NCBI GenBank assembly: GCA_028717045.1
Contig: JAQUON010000075.1
Span: 1 to 6,994 of the forward strand
Length of the DNA stretch: 6,994 bases
Reading direction: 5' to 3'
From: Candidatus Omnitrophota bacterium
GTDB lineage: Bacteria > Omnitrophota > Gorgyraeia > Gygaellales > Profunditerraquicolaceae
Position 1 is the first letter of the stretch. Every line of letters begins with the position of its first letter. Under the pieces are notes generated by a model that worked only from the letters and a program-made list of their open reading frames with translations, ran no database searches and had not been told where the DNA came from. This document shows, piece by piece, positions 1 to 5,325 of the stretch. The translations under genes were made by a program, and so were the position numbers.

Positions 1-1
1 A

Positions 2-379
2 AGGCTGCTTGCAGGCTAATACAACCTCATTAAAGCTGCGGCAGCCTTGGAAAGGCTTGGCCCGGCCATGGTGCTTATAAAAAAAGGCGAGCACGGAGTC
101 CTGCTGCATAGCAAAAAATTTGTGTTTTCGATTCCTGCGTATCCTACCGCTAACGTGGTTGACCCTACGGGCGCCGGGGATACCTTTGCCGGAGGCTTTA
201 TGGGCAGCCTTGCGCAACACAATACAATCAACCGGGAAACGTTAAGGCGCGCAATAGCCTGCGGAGCAGTTGCCGCGTCTTTTAACGTGGAAGGGTTCGG
301 CCTTGAAAAGACTGCCCGGCTTAACCGCCATGACCTGCAGCGAAGGCTTGCGCATTTCAGGCGGATTGCCGCATTTTGA
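2..379 (+). pseudogene. PfkB-family carbohydrate kinase, C-terminal part, interrupted by in-frame TAA
   Basis: This is the C-terminal part of a ribokinase/PfkB-type kinase, which phosphorylates a sugar or sugar-like substrate with ATP in the cytoplasm. The second PfkB signature is clear at about 160-205, reading VVDPTGAGDTFAGGF; its GAGD aspartate is the catalytic base. The preceding stretch GPAMVLIKKGEHG is the usual strand before the nucleotide site, and the C-terminal end looks complete, closing with TGA at 377-379. Reading the same frame upstream gives RLLAG, stop, YNLIKAAAALERLGP. Homologues I recall have a glutamate at the stop position (GEYNLIKAA), so one change of GAA to TAA explains the break. 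The TTG at 47 and ATG at 68 could start only a fragment, and neither has a visible ribosome-binding site. A true nonsense mutation and a sequence error cannot be told apart here. The N-terminal substrate-binding part lies outside the window, so the sugar cannot be named. A good Shine-Dalgarno for yqeY follows 28 bases downstream, suggesting one operon. Confidence 0.72.
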
Positions 380-407
380 TTTCTTTTTAGAAACTTAAGG
401 AGGGAAC

Positions 408-869
408 GTGGACATGCTTGAAGAAAAAATCACCCGGGATTACCAGGAGGCAATGAAGCGCAAAGATACGATTGCCTCTTCAACGCTTAGTTTTTTACGC
501 GCCCAGCTGATGAATTACGCCATAGAAAAGAAAAAGAAGAATTGCGACGATAACGACTGCCTTGCGGTAATCAAAAAGCTCATAAAACAGCATCAGGATT
601 CCATCGAGCAGTTTACCAAGGGCGAAAGGCTTGATCTTGCGGAAAAGGAGAAAAAGGAGCTCGAGGTGCTTAAGGGCTACGTGCCACACGCGCTTCCGCC
701 CGAAGAGCTCAAGAAAATAATCGAACAGGCGGTCGCCTCAACAGGCGCGCAGGACATCAAAGACATGGGCAAGGTAATGAAAGAGGTCTTAGCGCAGGCA
801 GGCACCGGCGCAGACGCAAAATTGGCGAGCGATTTAGTGAAAGAGCGCTTGAGCAAGAAAGTGCAATAA
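408..869 (+). CDS. yqeY: GatB/YqeY domain protein
   Basis: This is a stand-alone YqeY protein of 153 residues, close to the family's usual length of about 150. YqeY resembles the tail domain of GatB, the amidotransferase subunit that acts on mischarged Glu-tRNA(Gln)/Asp-tRNA(Asn). The free-standing form is thought to bind tRNA, but its role is not settled. The protein has the family pattern: an N-terminal EKI..DY.EAMKRKD..ASSTLSFLRAQL helix, a lysine-rich KKKKN turn, the IKKLIKQHQDSIEQF helix, then the LEVLKGYVPHALPPEEL segment, and a small C-terminal domain with DMGKVMKEVLAQAGTGADAKLASDLVKERL. The Shine-Dalgarno AAGGAGGG at 397-404 sits 3 bases before GTG 408 and 9 before ATG 414. The ATG start would give MLEEKI, which resembles family N-termini, so 414 is an equally good start. 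It probably shares a transcript with the PfkB gene upstream. Confidence 0.93.
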   Translation: MDMLEEKITRDYQEAMKRKDTIASSTLSFLRAQLMNYAIEKKKKNCDDNDCLAVIKKLIKQHQDSIEQFTKGERLDLAEKEKKELEVLKGYVPHALPPEELKKIIEQAVASTGAQDIKDMGKVMKEVLAQAGTGADAKLASDLVKERLSKKVQ

Positions 870-874
870 TTTAT

Positions 875-902
875 TTGATTTTTTCCGATTTTATCCTATA
901 GT
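875..902 (+). promoter_or_regulatory. Candidate sigma70-type promoter for the peptidoglycan-binding lipoprotein
   Basis: A -35 like TTGATT (875-880, 4 of 6 consensus) is followed by a 16-base spacer and a -10 TATAGT (897-902, 5 of 6). Transcription would begin near 909, leaving a leader of about 43 bases that contains a small hairpin (CGTGC 915-919 with GCACG 926-930) just ahead of the Shine-Dalgarno. No clear terminator for yqeY precedes it, so read-through from upstream is also possible. Confidence 0.45.
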
Positions 903-951
903 TATCGTAATATGCGTGCACAACAGCACGTGCAAGAAAGGAGGTGAAACA

Positions 952-1431
952 ATGAAGCGCAACACAACCGTATTTATTATAGGAACATGTGCGGTAATGG
1001 TGTGCGTGTGTGGCTGTACCAAGAAGCAGCAGCCGCTTGAAGCAATGCAGCAGCCTATGTCGCCTGAGGAGCTCAACAGGCTTGCTATGGAAAGCCAGAA
1101 TATCACCATACCCGCGGTGAATGAAACCTTATCCAGGCCTGTGGCTTTGCCGGTGAAAAATATTTCTGAACCCTTGCCGCCTGCAGGGCCGTATAAGCCT
1201 ACCAATGAGGATATTCAGACAGCCTTGAAGAACGCCGGGTACTATACGGGCTCAATTGACGGCAAGATCGGCCCTAAGAGCAAGCAGGCGATCATGGCAT
1301 TCCAGAAAGCCAACAGCCTGAAGCCCGATGGGAAAGTGGGGCCTAAGACGTGGTCCCTGTTAAGCACACATCTTGCCCCTGTCCCTGCAGCAGTGCCCCA
1401 GGAAGCTCCCGCAGGCAGGAAGAAAAGATAG
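952..1431 (+). CDS. Lipoprotein with C-terminal peptidoglycan-binding (PG_binding_1) domain
   Basis: A small envelope lipoprotein of 159 residues, probably anchored in a membrane through a lipidated Cys22 and touching peptidoglycan through its folded domain. The start at ATG 952 is chosen because a perfect AAAGGAGGTG (937-946) lies 5 bases upstream; an in-frame ATG at 916 would add 12 residues that do not resemble a signal peptide. Residues 1-21 form a short basic n-region, a hydrophobic core and the lipobox-like VCGC; cysteines at -2 and in the h-region make it atypical. Residues 23-82 are a proline-rich, probably disordered linker. Residues 84-138 are a PG_binding_1 domain, with the hallmark DIQTALKNAGYYTG, IDGKIGPKSKQAIMAFQ and KPDGKVGPKTW. 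The tail is rich in Ala, Pro and basic residues. No catalytic domain is present, so it is a binding or scaffold protein. A c-di-GMP riboswitch lies directly downstream, not upstream. Confidence 0.9.
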   Translation: MKRNTTVFIIGTCAVMVCVCGCTKKQQPLEAMQQPMSPEELNRLAMESQNITIPAVNETLSRPVALPVKNISEPLPPAGPYKPTNEDIQTALKNAGYYTGSIDGKIGPKSKQAIMAFQKANSLKPDGKVGPKTWSLLSTHLAPVPAAVPQEAPAGRKKR

Positions 1432-1438
1432 CGCGCTA

Positions 1439-1467
1439 TTGAAAAGTATGCCTGCCTGTGGCATACT
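1439..1467 (+). promoter_or_regulatory. Candidate promoter driving the riboswitch RNA
   Basis: TTGAAA (1439-1444, 5 of 6 to the -35 consensus) is separated by exactly 17 bases from CATACT (1462-1467, 4 of 6 to the -10 consensus). The predicted start near 1474 falls immediately before the CCGATAAAGGC with which the riboswitch element begins. That fit is the main support, since the -10 alone is weak. The promoter overlaps a perfect 10-bp dyad, so it may be controlled by a protein. Confidence 0.42.
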
Positions 1468-1469
1468 TT
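1443..1469. repeat. Perfect 10-bp inverted repeat between lipoprotein gene and riboswitch
   Basis: AAAGTATGCC (1443-1452) and GGCATACTTT (1460-1469) are perfect reverse complements around a 7-base loop. The repeat begins 11 bases after the lipoprotein stop codon. It could be the 3' stem-loop of that mRNA, although only three T residues follow and it is a poor intrinsic terminator. It could instead be an operator, because it spans the candidate promoter from the end of its -35 to its -10. Confidence 0.7.
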
Positions 1470-1474
1470 AAGTA

Positions 1475-1602
1475 CCGATAAAGGCAAACCCCGGGAAACC
1501 TGGGGACGCAAAGCCACAGGCCTACCCCCGGCGGCAGGCGCCGGAAATGGCAGCTGGGTTGCAGGAGTAGATGGCACAGATGTTGGCCGTCGCCTTTATC
1601 GG
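1475..1602 (+). promoter_or_regulatory. Cyclic di-GMP-I riboswitch (GEMM-I)
   Basis: The conserved core of the GEMM-I aptamer, which binds the second messenger cyclic di-GMP, is present in order. It consists of GGCAAACC (1483-1490), a stem capped by a GAAA tetraloop (1495-1498), GGACGCAAAGCC (1504-1515), CCTA (1521-1524), a variable arm (CCGGCG 1528-1533 with CGCCGG 1539-1544), ATGGCAGC (1547-1554) and GGGTTGC (1556-1562). CCTA and ATGG match the tetraloop-receptor strands that dock the GAAA loop. By alignment to the Vibrio cholerae Vc2 aptamer, the ligand-contact position G20 is G1483, A47 is A1510 and C92 is C1562. The G at position 20 predicts c-di-GMP rather than 3',3'-cGAMP selectivity, since the cGAMP-responsive subclass has A there. 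The 5' stretch CCGATAAAGGC (1475-1485) is perfectly complementary to 1592-1602, inside the expression platform. I see no good conventional P1 strand directly after C1562. The aptamer call is firm; the regulated gene and the sign of control are not. Confidence 0.92.
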
Positions 1603-1610
1603 CCTTTTTT
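1585..1610 (+). terminator. Intrinsic terminator of the riboswitch expression platform
   Basis: GGCCG (1585-1589) pairs with CGGCC (1600-1604) across a 10-base loop and is followed at once by six T (1605-1610). The 3' arm and loop overlap GCCTTTATCGG (1592-1602), the sequence complementary to the 5' end of the riboswitch. Formation of that long-range helix and of this terminator should therefore be mutually exclusive. Confidence 0.72.
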
Positions 1611-1649
1611 ATAAGAGATCCCAACAAAGTGTTGGGATTTCTTATTTTT
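1611..1649 (+). terminator. Strong intrinsic terminator ahead of the glycosidase gene
   Basis: ATAAGAGATCCCAAC (1611-1625) pairs with GTTGGGATTTCTTAT (1631-1645) as a 15-bp stem containing a single G-U pair, with the loop AAAGT. A run of T (1645-1649) follows. It is stronger than the terminator 1 base upstream and lacks overlap with the riboswitch core, so it should stop transcripts that pass the first terminator. It works for + strand transcription only; the other strand has no T tract. Confidence 0.85.
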
Positions 1650-1659
1650 ATAGTATAAT
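1632..1659 (+). promoter_or_regulatory. Promoter of the glycosidase-phospholipase operon, nearly leaderless
   Basis: A perfect -10 TATAAT (1654-1659) is preceded after 16 bases by TTGGGA (1632-1637, 4 of 6 to the -35), which lies in the 3' arm of the terminator stem. The predicted start near 1666 is only about 5 bases before ATG 1671. The bases before that ATG (AATAGCAACT) contain no Shine-Dalgarno, as expected of a leaderless or almost leaderless mRNA. Confidence 0.68.
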
Positions 1660-1670
1660 AAATAGCAACT

Positions 1671-2891
1671 ATGCGGGAATTTCCCAAAGAGTTTTTCTGG
1701 GGTTCAGCTACCTCAGCGTATCAGGTTGAAGGCGATAATTGCAATTGCGACTGGTGGGAATGGGAAAAGAAAGGGCTTCTGCCCTACCACTCCGGCCAGG
1801 CCTGCCGGCACTATCAGCTTTATACGCAGGATTTCGATTTGGCCAAGCAGCTTAATCATAATGCCCACCGTTTTTCCGTCGAATGGAGCCGCATTCAGCC
1901 TCAACAGGATGCATTCAATCCGCAAGAAATCCAGCATTACCGCGATGTGGCAATAGCCCTCAAATCGCGCGGCTTAGAGCCCGTGGTAACGCTGCATCAT
2001 TTTACCAACCCTTTATGGTTTATGAAAGCCGGCGGCTGGCTTAACCGCAGCTCACCTTCGTATTTTTTAGATTTTACCAGGAAGGTAGTTGAGGCGTTGT
2101 GCGACCAGGTAAACCTCTGGGTCACCATCAATGAGCCGATGGTCTATGTCTACCATGCCTACCTGCTCGGTGCCTGGCCTCCGCAGCAGAAGTCATTCAT
2201 CGCTACGCGCAAGGCGATAGAGAACCTCATGCGTGCCCATCTGCAGGCATATGACTGTATCCACCGGATTTATGAAGAAAAAAAACTACCCCCTCCCCGG
2301 GTAAGCATTGCCAAGAATATGCAGGCCTTTGTGGCATGCCAGCCGGCCTTTAAGAACTCATTCGCAGCAAAAATCCGTAACCGCATCTTTAATTTCGAGT
2401 TCATCGAAAAGCTCATGGCAAAGAAGGCGCTTGATTTCATAGGCGTTAACTATTATACGCGCAGCCTTGTAGAGGTAAAAGGATGGGGCTTGAGGCATTT
2501 GTTTCTCGATGTCTGTACGGATAACCACAGCCAGCTTAAAAGAAACTCCCTTGGCTGGGATATCTATCCGGCAGGCCTCTATGAGGTCCTCTTGAGCCTG
2601 AAGAAATACGGAAAGCCCGTCTTTCTCCTGGAAAACGGGATATGCACGGATGACGATGCCCTGCGCGGCGCTTACATACACGAACATCTCAAATGCGTCT
2701 TGCAGGCGATACAGGGCGGGGTTGACGTAAACGGCTATCTGTATTGGTCGCTGCTTGATAATTTCGAGTGGGATAAGGGGTTTGCGCCCCGCTTCGGCTT
2801 AATAGAAGTTGATTACCAGACCTTTAGCCGCAAGGTGCGTGAGAGCGCCAGGCAATTTGCGGGAATATGCAGCAGGGGGTCACTGGCATAA
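1671..2891 (+). CDS. Glycoside hydrolase family 1 (beta-glucosidase-like)
   Basis: A retaining beta-glycosidase of 406 residues that would cleave terminal beta-linked glucose or related sugars from small glycosides. With no signal peptide it should act in the cytoplasm. The family opening FPKEFFWGSATSAYQVEG is at residues 4-21. The general acid/base is Glu155 in TINEP (152-156), and the nucleophile is Glu321 in LLENG (319-323). HRFSVEWSRI (66-75), TLHHF (107-111) and YWSLLDNFEWDKGF (358-371) are the other sugar-binding segments. Family members usually have about 440-480 residues; this one is short, apparently by loss of loops around 160-250, but both catalytic residues are intact. Exact substrate cannot be told: 6-phospho and plain glycosides are both possible. 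ATG 1671 fits the family N-terminus. The stop TAA overlaps the next start by one base, indicating co-transcription with the phospholipase-like gene. Confidence 0.93.
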   Translation: MREFPKEFFWGSATSAYQVEGDNCNCDWWEWEKKGLLPYHSGQACRHYQLYTQDFDLAKQLNHNAHRFSVEWSRIQPQQDAFNPQEIQHYRDVAIALKSRGLEPVVTLHHFTNPLWFMKAGGWLNRSSPSYFLDFTRKVVEALCDQVNLWVTINEPMVYVYHAYLLGAWPPQQKSFIATRKAIENLMRAHLQAYDCIHRIYEEKKLPPPRVSIAKNMQAFVACQPAFKNSFAAKIRNRIFNFEFIEKLMAKKALDFIGVNYYTRSLVEVKGWGLRHLFLDVCTDNHSQLKRNSLGWDIYPAGLYEVLLSLKKYGKPVFLLENGICTDDDALRGAYIHEHLKCVLQAIQGGVDVNGYLYWSLLDNFEWDKGFAPRFGLIEVDYQTFSRKVRESARQFAGICSRGSLA

Positions 2892-4897
2892 TGGAGTTGT
2901 TAAAGGTAGGGCTCATACTTAACGAAATTCCTCTTTTTTCCGGGCTTTCGCGCAAAGAGCGGGCATTTGTCGAACAGCGGTCCCGGATCATTGAGTATAA
3001 GAAGAACGAGATTATTTATGAGGAGAATTCTTCTCCCAGCGCGTTTTATTGCATCGTCTCAGGCAGGGTGGTAGTGTTCCGTAAAGACAGGCACGGCGAG
3101 GAGAATATCCTTGAGTACCTCCACCGCGGCAAATACTTCGGCATCATTTCGCTATTGACCGCAGAGCCGCATTCCGTGACTGCCAGGGCACTCAATGACT
3201 CCCTTATCCTGGTGATTAAAAAAGAAGACTTTGATGCAATCTTACAAAAGATCCCGGCGCTGGCCATTGACTTGAGCAAGACCTTATGCCGCCGCCTTAA
3301 GCGCAAGGATATCCACGAGAAAACAATCTTTGAGAGCACCATTATTTCGGTGTTCAGCTCCTATGCAAAGGCAGGCAAGAGCGTCTATGCGCTCAATCTG
3401 GCCTTAAGCCTGGGCAAGGAAACCCATAAAACAGCAATACTCCTGGATATATTTGCCAAGGACAAAATACCCACCATCCCCAAGAAGCTTGCCCTGGAAA
3501 AAGACTACCGCGTATTTGACCTCTCTTTCCCCCGGGCAGAAGTTTCATCCATTAAGGAGTTTATCGTAAAAGACTCACACGGCATTGATGCGGTATTTTT
3601 GGCATACCGGCAGAACGAAAGCGATTGTTTCAGGCGCATACTGGATATTGTCAGCCTCCTGGTGAACGATTACCACTACATCATCCTTGACCTTCCCTCA
3701 GCCATCGAGCAGCAGATGGTCGCAATATTGAACCAGTCAGACCTCATCCATATCTTAAGCAGCCCTACCCGTTTTGACTTAAAACGCACACGCTCGCTCA
3801 TCGACAGCCTAAAAAACGAATACCGTTTCCCCGCGGCAAAAATCAGGGTCATCATCAACGAGTATAAATTCTCGGATTTAACGCCGCAGGAAAGGAGCAA
3901 GGCCTTGAATCAGGCGATCTTTGCCACGCTGCCCAAGATAGAGGCAGGGTTAAGCGAAAGGCTGGTGCTTGAAAGCCCTGATTCGCAATACGCCAGGGCA
4001 ATACGCAGGATAGCCAGGCAGGACGGGGATTGCCTTGTCGGCCTGGTGCTGGGCGTGGGCGTGGGGTATGGGTTCTGCCACATCGGGGTGCTTAAGGTCA
4101 TTGAGGAAGAGCGCATGCCCATAGATATAATCTGCGGCGCCAGCATAGGCGCGATTATCGCCAGTTTCTGGGCCTTAGGTATTCCCTCAACTGAAATCCT
4201 GCGCATTACCCAGGAGCTGAAGACCTCAAGGGGGATCTGGGGCTTTATGGACCTTACCTTTCCGTTTTTGGGCTTTATCAAGGGCAATAAGCTGTACAAT
4301 TTCCTGAAAAAACATTTCGGGGAAAAGACATTTTACGATACCAAGATCCCGCTTAAGATTATTGCCAGCGATGTGAAGCGCAAAGAGCCGCGCGTGCTGG
4401 AAAAGGGCTTATTGGTCGATGCCATTATGGCAAGCTGCACTATGCCCGGGGTCTTTAAGCCTTTTAAATTCAAGGAAGAGCTGCTTTTTGACGGAGGCGT
4501 TACCAACCCTCTGCCTACAGAGCCGCTTTTTGAGATGGGTGTAAAGAAAATAATCGCAGTCAATGTCACGCCGTCAAGAGAGGATATCGTAAGGCAATAC
4601 GAGAGGCTCAAGGAAGATATCATAGTCGATGAAAGGGAAAAAAAGGACTGGCTTGGCGTGCGCAGCCACTTTTTGAATAAGTTCAAGACCAATATCCTCG
4701 ATATAATCTTCAGCAGTTTTGAAATCATGCAGTCTGAAGTCGCCAAGCAGGAAAGCCAGCTTGCCGATATCGTATTGCATCCCAGCACGCTTGGCCTGCA
4801 TTGGCTTGAATTGGACAAGGCAGCCCTGTTCGCCGCAAGGGGCGAAGAGGAGATGCGCAGGAATCTCGACAAGGTATGGCAGCTTATCAAGGAATAA
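2891..4897 (+). CDS. CNB-like / P-loop ATPase-like / patatin phospholipase three-domain protein
   Basis: A 668-residue soluble protein expected to hydrolyse phospholipid or lysophospholipid esters at the inner membrane surface. Start ATG 2891 is preferred because it overlaps the upstream TAA (TAATG) and has GGGGG (2875-2879) 11 bases before it; ATG 2867 would add eight residues. Residues 10-135 form a cyclic-nucleotide-binding (CNB) fold ending in a phosphate-cassette-like segment (83-98). There the usual Glu and Arg are Ile85 and His94, so ordinary cAMP/cGMP binding is doubtful. Residues 150-355 resemble MinD/CpaE ATPases: AKAGKS in a degenerate Walker A (157-164), NLALSL, YIILDLP as Walker B (Asp267) and VIINEY. 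Residues 380-560 are patatin: catalytic Ser418 in GASIG and Asp534 in DGG. The oxyanion loop reads GVGVGYG (388-394), with Tyr replacing the usual Arg. The order of domains matches neuropathy target esterase and its bacterial relatives. No membrane segment is visible. Confidence 0.86.
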   Translation: MELLKVGLILNEIPLFSGLSRKERAFVEQRSRIIEYKKNEIIYEENSSPSAFYCIVSGRVVVFRKDRHGEENILEYLHRGKYFGIISLLTAEPHSVTARALNDSLILVIKKEDFDAILQKIPALAIDLSKTLCRRLKRKDIHEKTIFESTIISVFSSYAKAGKSVYALNLALSLGKETHKTAILLDIFAKDKIPTIPKKLALEKDYRVFDLSFPRAEVSSIKEFIVKDSHGIDAVFLAYRQNESDCFRRILDIVSLLVNDYHYIILDLPSAIEQQMVAILNQSDLIHILSSPTRFDLKRTRSLIDSLKNEYRFPAAKIRVIINEYKFSDLTPQERSKALNQAIFATLPKIEAGLSERLVLESPDSQYARAIRRIARQDGDCLVGLVLGVGVGYGFCHIGVLKVIEEERMPIDIICGASIGAIIASFWALGIPSTEILRITQELKTSRGIWGFMDLTFPFLGFIKGNKLYNFLKKHFGEKTFYDTKIPLKIIASDVKRKEPRVLEKGLLVDAIMASCTMPGVFKPFKFKEELLFDGGVTNPLPTEPLFEMGVKKIIAVNVTPSREDIVRQYERLKEDIIVDEREKKDWLGVRSHFLNKFKTNILDIIFSSFEIMQSEVAKQESQLADIVLHPSTLGLHWLELDKAALFAARGEEEMRRNLDKVWQLIKE

Positions 4898-4908
4898 AAG
4901 GAGGGGTT

Positions 4909-5325
4909 ATGGGGCGGTATGCGTTTTTCACATGCCTGTTGGCAGCAGTTATGCTAAGCGGATGCGTAGGCATCAAGGAGGGGACAAGGGGGTTCCTGGG
5001 CATTTCAACCAGAGAGCTGGAAAAGGGCCGTAAGGATGCAGTTGTCAGGACATTTCAATGCGCGCCATCTGATTGCTACGATACAATTCTTGCTACCCTT
5101 AAAGAAATAGGCGCGTATGTGTATGCCAAGGATAGCAATAAAAAGATGGTTGCGGTATATGTTTCCGAGACGGATACCACGCCGGCAGGGATATTCCTGA
5201 CGGAGGAAGATAAGGCAGCTGTGCGCGTAGAGGTTTCTTCGCCCAGCAGCTATGCAAAAGAATTCATTGCAGGCAAGGTATTCGCAGCGTTAGAAAAGCG
5301 CTGCGTGAGCACGCCGGTTAAATAA
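4909..5325 (+). CDS. Uncharacterised small lipoprotein
   Basis: A 138-residue lipoprotein of unknown function. ATG 4909 is chosen because AAAGGAGG (4897-4904) lies 4 bases upstream and the resulting N-terminus is a textbook type II signal peptide. That is MGRYAFF, a hydrophobic LLAAVM stretch, then the lipobox LSGC with lipidated Cys19; the upstream ATG 4876 lies inside the preceding gene. The mature part begins VGIKEGTRGFLGISTRELEKGRKDA and continues as a compact domain with CAPSDCYDTILATLKEIGAYVYAKD, MVAVYVSETDTTPAGIFLTEED and VEVSSPSSYAKEFIAGKVFAALEKR. This looks like an alternating helix/strand fold, with Cys residues at the start of the domain. I recall similar lipoproteins from Omnitrophota but know no assigned role. 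It follows the phospholipase gene by 11 bases and abuts the epimerase gene, so it belongs to the operon, perhaps as the envelope partner of the phospholipase. Confidence 0.85.
   Translation: MGRYAFFTCLLAAVMLSGCVGIKEGTRGFLGISTRELEKGRKDAVVRTFQCAPSDCYDTILATLKEIGAYVYAKDSNKKMVAVYVSETDTTPAGIFLTEEDKAAVRVEVSSPSSYAKEFIAGKVFAALEKRCVSTPVK

Noticed and set aside
17..19. TAA read as an amino acid (recoded stop) in the PfkB frame
   Set aside because: TAA ends yqeY, the glycosidase, the phospholipase-like gene and the lipoprotein at sensible places, so it acts as a normal stop.
914..931. Leader hairpin CGTGC/GCACG as a riboswitch or attenuator
   Set aside because: It has only five Watson-Crick pairs, no T tract and no conserved motif; it is noted only as a small leader stem.
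916..951. ATG 916 as the start of the peptidoglycan-binding lipoprotein
   Set aside because: It would place 12 polar residues (including KKGGET) before the signal peptide and has no ribosome-binding site, while ATG 952 has an ideal AAAGGAGGTG.
1475..1602. 3',3'-cGAMP-selective variant of GEMM-I
   Set aside because: That subclass has A at the Vc2 G20 position; here the aligned base (1483) is G, so c-di-GMP is the expected ligand.
1242..1687. Minus-strand open frames across the lipoprotein 3' end and the riboswitch block
   Set aside because: They run antisense to a clear gene and to structured RNA, lack ribosome-binding sites, and encode low-complexity peptides with no family resemblance.
3046..4890. 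Several minus-strand open frames of 74-185 codons inside the phospholipase-like gene
   Set aside because: They are shadows of a well-supported + strand gene; their peptides show no motifs and no start signals.
2891..4897. CBASS-type antiphage system, because a patatin phospholipase with a nucleotide-sensing domain recalls CapV
   Set aside because: No CD-NTase, Cap2/Cap3-type or other defence gene is present. The domain order matches NTE-like housekeeping lipases and the neighbours are metabolic.
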